Below are positions 9,142 to 17,929 of a DNA stretch of 64,000 nt, one piece after another. Made by a program: the position numbers and the translations under genes. The notes under the pieces were generated by a model. It was not told the origin of the DNA, made no database searches, and saw nothing but the letters and a program-made list of their open reading frames with translations. Each line of letters begins with the position of its first letter. Position 1 is the stretch's first letter. The stretch lies in contig NZ_FMAG01000001.1 in assembly GCF_900094585.1 (NCBI RefSeq), forward strand, positions 758,530 to 822,529. The letters are read 5' to 3'. This DNA is from Martinezella multihospitum. Its GTDB lineage: Bacteria; Pseudomonadota; Alphaproteobacteria; Rhizobiales; Rhizobiaceae.

Positions 9142-10317
9142 TCACTCGCCCGCGGCAAGCTCGGGCGGCCTCTTTTCCCGCAGCGCCATGGCCGCCATCG
9201 CATAACCTCCGCTCGCCCCGTCGATGAAATGCATGTGGTCGCGCATGAGCGGGGTCGGCACGAAACAAGTCATCAACGCGCTATCCTGGCGATGCAGACC
9301 AAAACGGCAGACACCCTCCGCCTCGGCCTGGCGCAAGCGCGCCTCGATGCGCTCAAGATGCGCGGCGTCAACATCGATCGTCATTTTCAGGCCATCGTCG
9401 AACTTGCGAAAATCGGAATTCGCCGCGAGATCACGCCGGTAGATCTTGGCATCGAAGGTTGCCGTCCTCACCCCGAACTTGTCGAGAACCCAGACAAGGA
9501 CGATCTGGGCATCGATGACAAGCTTGCGCCACCAGCGATTGGCCGGGGCGGCCAACGCTCGCGCTTCGATATCGGCACCGCCGAAGCTCAATGCCGGCGT
9601 CGGACCTTCGACCGGGACGGGATGGCTGTCGCGGCTCTGCTCCGCAGATATGGCAATGATATCGGCAACCAGTTGCTGAAATTTCGGACCGCCTCCAGCA
9701 TCGCCGGGAATGGCGATAATCGAGACGATCTCGCCATTCTGCGCCTTGATTGGATTCCAGCGGCAGGAAAGGCCCGTCAGATCGGGTTCCGCCTTGGCCG
9801 GCATCGCCTCGACGATGAAACGGCCCGCCTTCATCTGCCGCTCCGCCCAACTCGTGCCACCGCCGGAAAACATGGCATAGGAAACATAATCGCTCGGACT
9901 GAAGCGGGCGACCCGCACGTCGAACCCCTCGCCGCGAATGGCGTCCATCGGCACCAAAGCCGTACGCAGATCGAGCTGCAACTCCTCCATCACCCAGCTG
10001 CGCACCGCCGCAAGCGCCTGCCGCGCCCGTTCCGCGCCGGAAGGCGGGACGGCGACCAATGCACCATCCCCGCCGAAGGCGAAGGGATAGTCGCCTCGGT
10101 CCAAAGCGTTAAGCACAGCGGAAATCACGCTGGCACCTGCCATATTGACCGATTTGTAATGTCCAGCGGCAATCGCCTTCGTCGAGCTGACGATATCGGC
10201 GACCGCAATCAGCCAGTCGTCCGGGAGGGGCTGGTAATGGGCGCTGTCGGTCACACCTTCGAAACGCGTGAAACCCGCAAGCTTATGGAAGAAATCATCA
10301 TTGGATGGCTCGGCCAT
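9142..10317 (-). CDS. DUF3095 protein, nucleotide-cyclase-like fold
   Basis: A 391-residue protein. ATG 10317 is chosen because AAGGGGG sits 6 bases upstream; another ATG at 10332 lacks such a site. The N-terminal segment LIAVADIVSSTKAIAAG (near residue 37), then YKSVNMAGASVISAVLNAL and FAFGGDGALVAVPP (near residue 80), parallels the two metal-binding aspartates of class III cyclases, although the domain is a family of its own. The segment RFSPSDYVSYAMFSGGGTSW and the C-terminal SGGYAMAAMALREK are also typical of DUF3095. Function is unknown. Its position between two genuine cyclase genes is suggestive but not proof of cyclic-nucleotide chemistry. Confidence 0.85.
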   Translation of the reverse strand: MAEPSNDDFFHKLAGFTRFEGVTDSAHYQPLPDDWLIAVADIVSSTKAIAAGHYKSVNMAGASVISAVLNALDRGDYPFAFGGDGALVAVPPSGAERARQALAAVRSWVMEELQLDLRTALVPMDAIRGEGFDVRVARFSPSDYVSYAMFSGGGTSWAERQMKAGRFIVEAMPAKAEPDLTGLSCRWNPIKAQNGEIVSIIAIPGDAGGGPKFQQLVADIIAISAEQSRDSHPVPVEGPTPALSFGGADIEARALAAPANRWWRKLVIDAQIVLVWVLDKFGVRTATFDAKIYRRDLAANSDFRKFDDGLKMTIDVDAAHLERIEARLRQAEAEGVCRFGLHRQDSALMTCFVPTPLMRDHMHFIDGASGGYAMAAMALREKRPPELAAGE

Positions 10318-10460
10318 GATGTCCCCCTTCATTGAGCGCCGCGACAATCTATCCCTACAGCAAATGCATCGAAAAGCCAGCAGGCGGTCGACGCAGCGAT
10401 ACCCGCCGTGCTACGCCCACTGCGGGAGAGGCACAAGACGCCAAGGATACTTCAAATACG

Positions 10461-10940
10461 ATGAGCCGCCTGGATAGTTTCATTCGCCGCCTCAGTGCGC
10501 AGCGCGACATCCTCAATGCCGTTGCCGACGAGGTGAGAACGCTGGATGGCCCGGTGCTGGAGCTCGGTCTCGGCAATGGCCGCACCTTCGATCACCTGCG
10601 CGAACTTTTTCCCGATCGCCGCATTATTGCCTTCGACCGGACAATCAATGCCTACGGTCCTTCGATGCCGTCGGCCGACAATCTCGTTCTCGGCGAGATC
10701 GGGGACACGGCGAAAACCTTCATCGGCGCCAATGCCTCACTCGCCCATGCCGACATCGGCACCGGCTACGAAGACAAGGATGCGATAACATTGACCTGGC
10801 TGCCCGAGATCATGGCTGGCGTGCTGGCATCGGGCGGGCTTGCGGTCAGCGGTCTTCCCCTCGATCATCCAGATCTCGAGGCGCTGCCCCTGCCCTCGAC
10901 CGTCAAGGACGGTCGCTATTTCATCTATCGGCGCAAATAG
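10461..10940 (+). CDS. Small class I SAM-dependent methyltransferase (possibly Methyltransf_17 type)
   Basis: A 159-residue protein beginning MSRLDSFIRRLSAQRDIL. The SAM-binding motif I is VLELGLGNGRTFDHLRE, with an acidic residue ending strand 2 at IIAFDR. ATG 10461 is preferred over a start 43 codons upstream because the family-like sequence begins here and the upstream part is arginine-rich filler. It is divergent from the DUF3095 gene and ends 2 bp before the convergent FkbM gene. The methyl acceptor is unknown. At 160 residues it is near the minimum for the fold. Confidence 0.8.
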   Translation: MSRLDSFIRRLSAQRDILNAVADEVRTLDGPVLELGLGNGRTFDHLRELFPDRRIIAFDRTINAYGPSMPSADNLVLGEIGDTAKTFIGANASLAHADIGTGYEDKDAITLTWLPEIMAGVLASGGLAVSGLPLDHPDLEALPLPSTVKDGRYFIYRRK

Positions 10941-10942
10941 GC

Positions 10943-11821
10943 TCAGCGCAGAAACAGAACGTCGAACTGTTCGCCCTCGACGGGCAGTTCGGGCACCTTC
11001 ATGACCTGCTCGCCGCCTTCGAAGAAGGCGAGACATTCGCTGTAGTGTCTGGCGAGTTCGGCGATGAAGTCTTTGGTCTGATCCTTGCCGTAGAAGGCCG
11101 GCGTGAATTCCATGTAGAGCGGCACCTTGCGGGCCATCAGCGCGCTCATCGAACGGCAGGCAACCGGCTCATAGCCCTCGATGTCCATCCAGATCAGCCC
11201 GATATCGGCGGGATCGACGCCCGCCTGCAGGAGAATATCGCCGATCGGCCGGACAGGCACCGAGATCTTCTCGTCGGTCGAACCCTGCCGCAATGCGCTG
11301 CTTTTGCCGTGATTCTTGTGGTTGAGGTAGAAATCGAGCTGCCCCTCGCGATCGCCAGCGGCGCAATTGACTGTCGTCACCATCTCCTGCAGGCCGTTGT
11401 CGGCGATATTGGCCGCCAGCAGGCGAAAATTGCGCGGATCCGGCTCGACGCTGACGATATGGTCATAGGCGCCGCTGAGGGCAAAATAGCAGGTCTGCGT
11501 TCCGATATTGCCGCCGAGTTCCAGGAGCGCCGATCCCTTGCGCAGCGGGCCGCGCTCGCGCAATACGCTTAGCAGGCGGTCGACATGATCGCGCTCGAAA
11601 TGCCCTTTGCGAAAAACCTTGCGGCCGATGTAGTCGGCCGGCGAGAAACTGAGGACGTGATCGCCGCAATCGACCGTCATGGTCTTCACGCGAGGACCGA
11701 GCGCACTAACAAGGATGTCGCGGCCAAGCCTGGTGTCGAAGAGACGCGTAGCGATCGCATCGCGCTTGCGGCGAAAGGCTCGCTTCCAGTATTTTCTTGT
11801 GAGGATCTTCCGGTCGAACAT
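10943..11821 (-). CDS. FkbM-family methyltransferase
   Basis: A 292-residue protein. SAM motif I is LLELGGNIGTQTCYFA and motif II is VSVEPDPRNFRLLAANI; the FkbM signature IGLIWMDIEGYEPVA is intact. ATG 11821 has AGGG about 9 bases upstream, better than the start 12 codons earlier. FkbM enzymes often O-methylate sugars of polysaccharides or secondary metabolites, which fits the nearby glycosyltransferase and deacetylase. It lies 69 bp downstream of the CyaC-type cyclase gene on the same strand and could be cotranscribed with it. Confidence 0.88.
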   Translation of the reverse strand: MFDRKILTRKYWKRAFRRKRDAIATRLFDTRLGRDILVSALGPRVKTMTVDCGDHVLSFSPADYIGRKVFRKGHFERDHVDRLLSVLRERGPLRKGSALLELGGNIGTQTCYFALSGAYDHIVSVEPDPRNFRLLAANIADNGLQEMVTTVNCAAGDREGQLDFYLNHKNHGKSSALRQGSTDEKISVPVRPIGDILLQAGVDPADIGLIWMDIEGYEPVACRSMSALMARKVPLYMEFTPAFYGKDQTKDFIAELARHYSECLAFFEGGEQVMKVPELPVEGEQFDVLFLR

Positions 11822-11890
11822 GAGCGCAATCCCTACACCAGCGCCATTCCACTGCAAACGGAGAAGATCGCCGCCTCCGGTATCGGAAAA

Positions 11891-13615
11891 TCAGGCAAAG
11901 TGGCCGCTTGCTTCCTTCGAGACGATGTAGACCCGCAAGGGCTCGCCCCGACCTCTGACGGCGATCTCACGGCTTTCGGTGCCGGCAATATCTGCTTCCG
12001 AAAGCTGTGCCACCGGTTCTGAAAAGACGAGCGCGGTGTTGAACTCCTTGGCGACGCTTTCAAGGCGGCTGGCGACATTGACGGTATCGCCGATCGCCGT
12101 CACGTTCTTGACGGTGCCATACCCCATCGAGCCCACCACAGCGAGGCCGGTATGGATGCCGATGGCGATCTCAAGCGGCGCCGTCAGCTCGTCGGCCAGT
12201 TCGTCGCTGAGCTTATCGATCTCGCGGATGATCGCGGCGGCCGCCTTCAATGCCTGACGATTGGCCTCTTTCGGGGTCGTGCGAAGGCCGAAGAGGGCCA
12301 TAGCGCCATCGCCGATGAACTTGTCCATCCGGCCACCATTTTCCTCGATGATGCGGCCGACGATGGCGAAATAGCGATTGAGCAGGAAAACGATGTCGAA
12401 GGGCAGCCGCGATTCCGTCAGCGACGTGAAATGGCGCAGGTCGCAGAAGAAGACGACGATCTCCCGCTCGCGGCCAGGACTTGCAGCTTGGGTATAGACC
12501 GGAATGGTCGCCTCGGCCATCGGCGTCAGCAGCGGCACAACGCTGACATTGCCGGTCGGACGCAACTGGCAGGCGAGCCTGACATCCGGCGTGGCGCCGA
12601 TACGGTTCAAGGTCTTCTGCTCCAATGGCTCAGGCGGTGGCAGGTTTTCCGCCCCCTCGATAATCTGCACTCGGCAGGTGGAGCATTGCCCCTTGCCGCC
12701 ACAGACCGAGTAGTGCGGGATGCCGCCGAGACGGCTTGCCTCGAGTACGCTGAAACCGCGTGGTGCGTGCACCACTTCACCGCCGGCGTAACGGATAGCG
12801 ACCTGATATTGCCGTTCTCTTAGTCTGCGATGCGCCCGGAAGGCGAAAAGAGCGGCGATCGACAGGCTGAAGGCCCCATAGAAGCCGGCGCGATACGGCC
12901 ATAGGGCTACCGCCATTTTACTGCCCGGCGCCGAACCGGACTCGCCGAAGCTCCGCATGTCGCTGTAGTAGCCGCCGGGATAGCCGCGCTCATCCTCCTG
13001 GGCGACCTCATGGGCCACAGTCTTGCCCATTGCGGCAAAGCCGAGCAAAGCGAGAACCGGCAAAACGATGGCAAGCGACAGAATGACGGGCGCGATCGCC
13101 GTGTACCAGGGGCGGTAGCGCAGCCAGAAATGAACGCCGATACATCCATGAAGCCAAACGATCAAAAGGACGAGCGACTGGCGCACGCCATTGAATGGCG
13201 ACGTAACCCACAGGCTGCGCACGATCGCCTTGTAGGTATCGTGATAGCCGTAGACCTCATGGACGATACGCGTCGCAATGATGTGGTCGATCAGCAGCAG
13301 AGGTACCAATAGACCGGTTACGATCTGAAAAGCTTCGCCGGCGGGCATGACGAGCGTTCTGCGCCTGTAAAGCATCCGCAGCACCAGCAGGATATGGAGA
13401 ATCAGCGCGCCATAGAGAAGCACGGTTCCGACCGGATTGCGCCACACGGCCATGAACCAACGTTGAGCATGTTCGGCCATGCCGAGCGAGATCAGCCCGA
13501 GGGAATGATTGGCCAGATGCATGATCACGAAGGCAAAAACGATCAAACCGGATCCGAGACGGAGCTTTCGCACGAGGCGATCGGTAATGATTGGCTTTCT
13601 TGCCTCGATGGTCAT
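11891..13615 (-). CDS. cyaC: Membrane adenylate cyclase with diheme-type 6TM anchor and 2Fe-2S domain (CyaC type)
   Basis: A 574-residue three-part protein. About six membrane helices (residues 1-245) carry histidines in MHLANH, LIDHII and WLHGCIGVHFW, like the diheme anchors of succinate:quinone reductases. A plant-type ferredoxin domain follows with Cys spacing C-x5-C-x2-C (CGGKGQCSTC, near residues 303-311) and a fourth Cys in RLACQLR. The cyclase domain from about residue 385 has both metal aspartates (FFCDLRHFT; FIGDGAMALFG), the Lys before the second, and TAIGDTVNVASRLE with the purine-selecting Asp, Asn and Arg, so adenylate cyclase activity is expected. This matches Sinorhizobium meliloti CyaC, described as a quinone-responsive redox-regulated cyclase. 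The start is uncertain: ATG 13615 is used, but a GTG at 13642 adds nine residues. Confidence 0.85.
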   Translation of the reverse strand: MTIEARKPIITDRLVRKLRLGSGLIVFAFVIMHLANHSLGLISLGMAEHAQRWFMAVWRNPVGTVLLYGALILHILLVLRMLYRRRTLVMPAGEAFQIVTGLLVPLLLIDHIIATRIVHEVYGYHDTYKAIVRSLWVTSPFNGVRQSLVLLIVWLHGCIGVHFWLRYRPWYTAIAPVILSLAIVLPVLALLGFAAMGKTVAHEVAQEDERGYPGGYYSDMRSFGESGSAPGSKMAVALWPYRAGFYGAFSLSIAALFAFRAHRRLRERQYQVAIRYAGGEVVHAPRGFSVLEASRLGGIPHYSVCGGKGQCSTCRVQIIEGAENLPPPEPLEQKTLNRIGATPDVRLACQLRPTGNVSVVPLLTPMAEATIPVYTQAASPGREREIVVFFCDLRHFTSLTESRLPFDIVFLLNRYFAIVGRIIEENGGRMDKFIGDGAMALFGLRTTPKEANRQALKAAAAIIREIDKLSDELADELTAPLEIAIGIHTGLAVVGSMGYGTVKNVTAIGDTVNVASRLESVAKEFNTALVFSEPVAQLSEADIAGTESREIAVRGRGEPLRVYIVSKEASGHFA

Positions 13616-13815
13616 CAAACCCAATGTATATTGCCCGTTCACAACAGATAGGAAAACGGCTATCGCCTATTCATCTAGCCGCAACGCCGCACGCTGTCGA
13701 GGATGCGGCTTTTTGAAGCAGGGACCTTATTGTCACGCAACCGGTCGGAATTCGGGCAATCCTCTCACAATTCGGGTTCCTGTTATCACTTAATCGTCAA
13801 CTGTGCGACGACATC

Positions 13816-14913
13816 ATGAAGATCGCTTTTTACGCCCCCTTGAAGTCTCCCGCCCATCCGGTCCCATCCGGCGACCGACTGATGGCGCGCCAGATCATAG
13901 CGGTATTGAAGATGGCCGGACATCAAGTCGAAGTCGCGTCCGAACTGCGCAGTTTCACGCCCACTCCGGAAGCCGACCCACGCATGGAGGTCGCCCGGCA
14001 GGCGCAGGCCGAAACAGGTCGTCTGATCGAGCGCTGGCGGAGTGAGACGGCACCCGATCTGTGGTTCACCTATCATCCCTATTACAAGACACCAGATCTC
14101 ATCGGTCCATCCGTCACCAGGAGGCTGGGCATTCCCTATGTGACGGCCGAGGCTTCCTACTCCCGCCGTCATGACGAGACCGGCTGGAGCGAGAACCAGC
14201 GTCTTATTGCCGATGCGGTAAGGCTTGCCACCGTCAATCTGTGCTTTACCGAGCGGGACCGGATCGGTCTGCTCGATGCAATCCCCAATGGCCGCTACGA
14301 GCGCTTTTTGCCCTTCATCGATACCGCACCCTTTGCCCGCTCCTCCCCCGATCCGCGACGGCTGATTGCCGTGGCGATGCTGCGGAAGGGCGACAAGTTT
14401 GACAGCTACGTCATGCTGGCGAGCGCGCTCGATCTTATCCGCGATCAGGATTGGACCCTCACTATCATCGGCGACGGGCCAATGCGGGCCGAGGCAAGGT
14501 CGTTGTTTTCTACATTTGGCGAAAGCCGCATCATCTGGCGCGGAGAGCGTTCCACCGCAGAGATCGCGCAAGAGCTGGCGACCGCCGGCCTTTACGTCTG
14601 GCCCGGCTGCAACGAAGCTTATGGCCTCGCCTATCTGGAGGCGCAGGCGGCGGGCCTGCCCGTCATCGCGCAGGCAACGGCCGGCGTGCCGGAAGTGGTG
14701 ATGGCGGACAAGACAGGACTTCTAACGCCAGACGGCGATATCGAGGCCTATGCCGGCGCCATCGCTCGGCTTTTGAACGATCAGAACCTGCGGCAGACCA
14801 TGGCAGACGCAGCCTATGACTTCGTGCATCAGGAGCGTTCATTGACCGCCGCGTCGACGCAGTTGGAAACCATTCTTCGAAACCATTTGGGAGACACCTA
14901 TTATGAGCGATAG
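13816..14913 (+). CDS. Glycosyltransferase family 4-like (GT-B fold)
   Basis: A 365-residue retaining-type glycosyltransferase. The N-terminus MKIAFYAPLKSP is followed by SGDRLMARQII, the acceptor-half loop. The donor half has GDGPMRAEAR and the E-x7-E type motif NEAYGLAYLEAQAAGLPV, followed by AGVPEVV and TGLLTPDGD, all standard for GT4. It is divergent from cyaC across 200 bp. The last 11 bases overlap the next gene, a polysaccharide-deacetylase homologue, so the pair is translationally coupled and probably acts on the same glycan. The sugar donor cannot be read from sequence. Confidence 0.9.
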   Translation: MKIAFYAPLKSPAHPVPSGDRLMARQIIAVLKMAGHQVEVASELRSFTPTPEADPRMEVARQAQAETGRLIERWRSETAPDLWFTYHPYYKTPDLIGPSVTRRLGIPYVTAEASYSRRHDETGWSENQRLIADAVRLATVNLCFTERDRIGLLDAIPNGRYERFLPFIDTAPFARSSPDPRRLIAVAMLRKGDKFDSYVMLASALDLIRDQDWTLTIIGDGPMRAEARSLFSTFGESRIIWRGERSTAEIAQELATAGLYVWPGCNEAYGLAYLEAQAAGLPVIAQATAGVPEVVMADKTGLLTPDGDIEAYAGAIARLLNDQNLRQTMADAAYDFVHQERSLTAASTQLETILRNHLGDTYYER

Positions 14914-15649
14914 AGCCGATTGGCAGCCCCTGCGCGACGAGCTGCGGCGATGGAGCGAAGCGGGACGGAAGGTAAAACTCTGGTTCCGCGACGACGACGC
15001 CATCGAGCCGACCCCAGCTCTCGACCGACTTCTATCGCTTGCCAATCGTTTCGACGTGCCGATGGCTCTTGCGATCATTCCGGGACCAACGGGCGAGGCA
15101 CTCGCCGAACGTCTGACGCGGGAAAGCCGCGTCACCGCCACGGTGCATGGCTGGACGCATCAAAACTATGCTCCTGACGAGACCAAGAAGCAGGAACTCG
15201 GTCTGCATCGGCCGCAATCGATCGTGCTAGACGAATTGCACCGCGGCTTCGATAAGCTGAAGACCCTTTACCCGCAGCAGTTCGTCCCGCTGCTGGTACC
15301 GCCGTGGAACCGGATCGATGATGCGCTGCTGCCGCATCTCGCCCCCTTCGGCTATCGCGCCGTCTCGGTGTTCGGATTGGCAAAACAGACCCCCATCGGC
15401 TTGATCAACACGCATATCGACATCATGAGATGGCACGGCGTACGTGGCGGTTTACCGCATGCCGAAGTGATCGGACGTCTCGTGGAAGAACTCCGGATCC
15501 GTTTCGACGGTCACGACGAACCGATCGGGGTAATGACGCACCACCTCGCCCACGACGATCTCGCCTGGGATTTCGTCGAGACGCTGTTCGAGGAGACGGC
15601 CGGCCATGCCGCCATCGAATGGCGGCCGGTCGGCCATTTCGTACTTTAG
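14903..15649 (+). CDS. Polysaccharide deacetylase-like protein (NodB fold)
   Basis: A 248-residue protein that overlaps the glycosyltransferase gene by 11 bp. The metal-site pattern of carbohydrate esterase 4 relatives can be followed: WFRDDDAIEP gives the tandem aspartates, TVHGWTHQNY the His-x3-His pair, and LLVPPWNRID the R/W-bearing motif 3. A late MTHHLAHDDLAWDFVE is in the position of the catalytic histidine segment. No signal peptide is seen, so it should act in the cytoplasm, perhaps on a lipid-linked or nucleotide-linked sugar made by its partner. Confidence 0.85.
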   Translation: MSDRADWQPLRDELRRWSEAGRKVKLWFRDDDAIEPTPALDRLLSLANRFDVPMALAIIPGPTGEALAERLTRESRVTATVHGWTHQNYAPDETKKQELGLHRPQSIVLDELHRGFDKLKTLYPQQFVPLLVPPWNRIDDALLPHLAPFGYRAVSVFGLAKQTPIGLINTHIDIMRWHGVRGGLPHAEVIGRLVEELRIRFDGHDEPIGVMTHHLAHDDLAWDFVETLFEETAGHAAIEWRPVGHFVL

Positions 15650-15663
15650 TGGTCGTATTACGC

Positions 15664-16101
15664 TCAGCCGAGTTCCTGGGCGAGTCCGATGAGAAGCCCT
15701 TCAGGCCCACGGATGTAGCAGAGCCGATATGCGTTGCCATACTGGACGACCTCGCCGACGAGCTGCGCGCCGCGCATGCGGAGCCTTTCGAGCGTCTGGT
15801 CGATGTCGTCCACGGCAAACATGACGCGGAGATAGCCCAAAGCGTTGACCGGTGCATTCCGGTGATCCGCGACGATAGCCGGCTCGAGGAACCGGGAGAG
15901 CTCGAGCCGGCTGTGGCCGTCCGGCGTGCGCATCATGGCAATCTCTACGCGCTGATCGCCCAGCCCGGTGATACGCCCGGCCCACTCTCCTTCGATCGTG
16001 GCCTGACCTTCGAGCTCAAGGCCAAGTTCGCGAAAGAAATCAATCGCCCCTGCGAGGTCTTCGACGACGATTCCGACATTGTCCATCCGTTTGACGGCCA
16101 T
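15664..16101 (-). CDS. VOC/glyoxalase-superfamily protein
   Basis: A 145-residue single-domain protein with two beta-alpha-beta-beta-beta modules. MDNVGIVVEDLAGAIDFFRELG opens module 1, VEIAMMRTPDGHSRLELSRF ends it, and LGYLRVMFAVDDIDQTLERL opens module 2, which ends in YIRGPEGLLIGLAQ. These are the positions of the metal ligands in glyoxalase I-like enzymes. The reaction is unknown. It converges on the deacetylase gene with a 14-bp gap and follows the metallo-hydrolase gene by 80 bp. Confidence 0.85.
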   Translation of the reverse strand: MAVKRMDNVGIVVEDLAGAIDFFRELGLELEGQATIEGEWAGRITGLGDQRVEIAMMRTPDGHSRLELSRFLEPAIVADHRNAPVNALGYLRVMFAVDDIDQTLERLRMRGAQLVGEVVQYGNAYRLCYIRGPEGLLIGLAQELG

Positions 16102-16181
16102 GTTTGCAACCTCCAGCGTGTCGTTCCAGTCTACAAGCTGTCGCCTTGCCTAACAACGGATGCCTGTGGCCAAACGCCGCC

Positions 16182-17012
16182 TCAGAGCTGCAGCGACTGC
16201 CCGTCAAAGGCGAAGAACGCTTCGGGGAAACTCTTCTGCGCATCACGCTGCATGTCATCCAGCTCGCGGTCCGTGCGGCCGGGCGCGTGATGGAACATGG
16301 CAAGCCGCTTGGCGCCGGCCTTCTTGGCGAGCTTGATGCCCTCCTGCCATGTGGAATGGCCGAAGCCCAAATATTTCGGCATCTCCGCTTCGAGATAGGT
16401 CGCATCGTAGATGGCAAGGTCTGCATCGGCCATCAGCTCGAGCGCGGCCTCATCCAGCCGCCCGGCCACATGCTCGGTATCATAGACCATGGCGATCACC
16501 CGGCCCGCCCATTCGATGCGATAACCAATGCAGCCGCCGGGATGGTTCAGCCTCGTCGTATGGATAACGATGCCCGGATGCGGCTTCAACGTATCGCCGG
16601 CGGCGAAATCACGGAAATTCATCGCCGCGCGACAGATATCGGGTTCGACGGGGAACCATGGTGGCCGCATGAACTGGCCGATCAGCTGTCGCGTCGTCGT
16701 CTTTCCCGCCAGATGGCCCGACCAGAGATCGACGCTGACGCGCGGATCATAGATCGCGTTGAAGAAAGGCAGACCGATGATGTGGTCGTAGTGCGAATGG
16801 GTGAAGAAGAGATCGATGTTGCGGACCCCTTCCTTGGCAAGGGAGGCGGCCGCTTCGCGCAAACCGGTCCCGGCGTCGAATAAGATATGCCTGCCATCAT
16901 GCCGTAACTCAATGCACGACGTATTACCGCCGTACCGCTCAAATTCCGGTCCCGATACAGGAATGCTCCCCCGCACGCCCCAAAATTTCAGCTCAAAACT
17001 ATCGTTGTTCAT
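16182..17012 (-). CDS. MBL-fold metallo-hydrolase, possible phosphodiesterase type
   Basis: A 276-residue metallo-beta-lactamase-fold protein. It opens with FWGVRGSIPVSGPEFERYGG and NTSCIELR, then has the zinc motif THSHYDHIIGLPFF (H-x-H-x-D-H), a later Asp in MVYDTEH, and a final His in FHHAPGRTD. This subgroup often accompanies cyclic-nucleotide or stress signalling genes in bacteria and resembles RNase Z/phosphodiesterase folds, but its substrate is not established. Its location a few kilobases from two cyclases and a DUF3095 gene is a reason to test cyclic nucleotides. Confidence 0.85.
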   Translation of the reverse strand: MNNDSFELKFWGVRGSIPVSGPEFERYGGNTSCIELRHDGRHILFDAGTGLREAAASLAKEGVRNIDLFFTHSHYDHIIGLPFFNAIYDPRVSVDLWSGHLAGKTTTRQLIGQFMRPPWFPVEPDICRAAMNFRDFAAGDTLKPHPGIVIHTTRLNHPGGCIGYRIEWAGRVIAMVYDTEHVAGRLDEAALELMADADLAIYDATYLEAEMPKYLGFGHSTWQEGIKLAKKAGAKRLAMFHHAPGRTDRELDDMQRDAQKSFPEAFFAFDGQSLQL

Positions 17013-17315
17013 GGAAGTTTTTACACCATTCCCCTTTCGGTCAAAAAAAGCACACTTTTGCTATCGTGCGAAGCCAGCAATTTCTAAAAGTCGTGCAGTG
17101 GTAAAAACTGGATCTCATCGGTCGACCGACACAGATCGTTGGGCGGATTGCCGCCAACGGATCGCACAGACCTAATATAGGTATGAAATGGCGGAATAGA
17201 TAAGAGGCGGGATTTTGCGTGTGACGCCGGCAACCCAAGTTATATTAGTTCGCAATGAAAAGCGAACTTGGGAGGGGTCAGGAAGATTTGGGAGACACTT
17301 GCACGCCCTTTTATC
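17013..17315. other. Intergenic region with a 12-bp palindrome and a stem-loop
   Basis: This 303-bp gap follows the MarR-like gene and precedes the metallo-hydrolase gene, both read on the minus strand. TCGGTCGACCGA at 17118-17129 is a perfect palindrome 106 bp before the hydrolase start and could be an operator. AGTTCGC/GCGAACT at 17247-17268 forms a 7-bp stem with an 8-base loop just after the MarR-like gene and may end its transcript. No coding frame is convincing. Confidence 0.45.
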
Positions 17316-17843
17316 TTACAGCGTAGCGGCCGACCGTGCGGCTTGTTCGTAATAGCCGGACAACGCCCTGAGATGCGAGGCAATGTCGGAGAGGCCATCC
17401 TGCGAGAGGCCGGATACTTTCGTGGCCTCGACAAGCAGCCGCTCGCGAATTTCGGTATAGCGCTTCAGCGCGTCCAGGCCCTTGTCGGTCACCCGGATGG
17501 TCTTTTCCTTGCCCGCCTTGCCGCTTTTGACGAGGCCTGCCGCCTCAAGCTTCTTGATAGCATAGTTGGCGACATGCGTATCTTCGATATCGAGCACGAG
17601 GCAGAGATCGGCAAGCGTCTTCGGCCGGTCGCGATGCCGCACCGAGTGAATGATCAGGATTTCGATCGGCGAAAGGCCGGGCACGCCGGCCGCGGCCATG
17701 CAGCGCACCAGCCAGCGATTGAAGGCATGGGAAAAGAGGATCGACCCGTATTCCAGCTCCGACAAAGCAGGTGAGCTGCCACCCGCCAGATGGGCTGACG
17801 ATACGATCAATTCACGCCGTTTGCTCTTTTCCTCGGACGTCAC
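17316..17843 (-). CDS. MarR-like winged-helix transcriptional regulator (COG5631 type)
   Basis: A 175-residue protein with a winged helix in the middle. GLSPIEILIIHSVRHRDRPKT leads into the helix-turn-helix LADLCLVLDIEDTHVANYAIKKLEAAGLV, and the wing is KTIRVTDKGLDALKRY. It resembles the predicted MarR-type regulators of COG5631 that are common in Rhizobiales. It lies 86 bp downstream of the hydantoinase gene on the same strand, so it may be cotranscribed with and control it. No operator is evident. Confidence 0.85.
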   Translation of the reverse strand: MTSEEKSKRRELIVSSAHLAGGSSPALSELEYGSILFSHAFNRWLVRCMAAAGVPGLSPIEILIIHSVRHRDRPKTLADLCLVLDIEDTHVANYAIKKLEAAGLVKSGKAGKEKTIRVTDKGLDALKRYTEIRERLLVEATKVSGLSQDGLSDIASHLRALSGYYEQAARSAATL

Positions 17844-17929
17844 CTGAAAACTCCTTCGAACCGGATCAAACTACCTGCGGATTGAAGAAGCCGAGCGGTC
17901 GGTTATCGCCCGGCTTTGCGATCCTGTTC

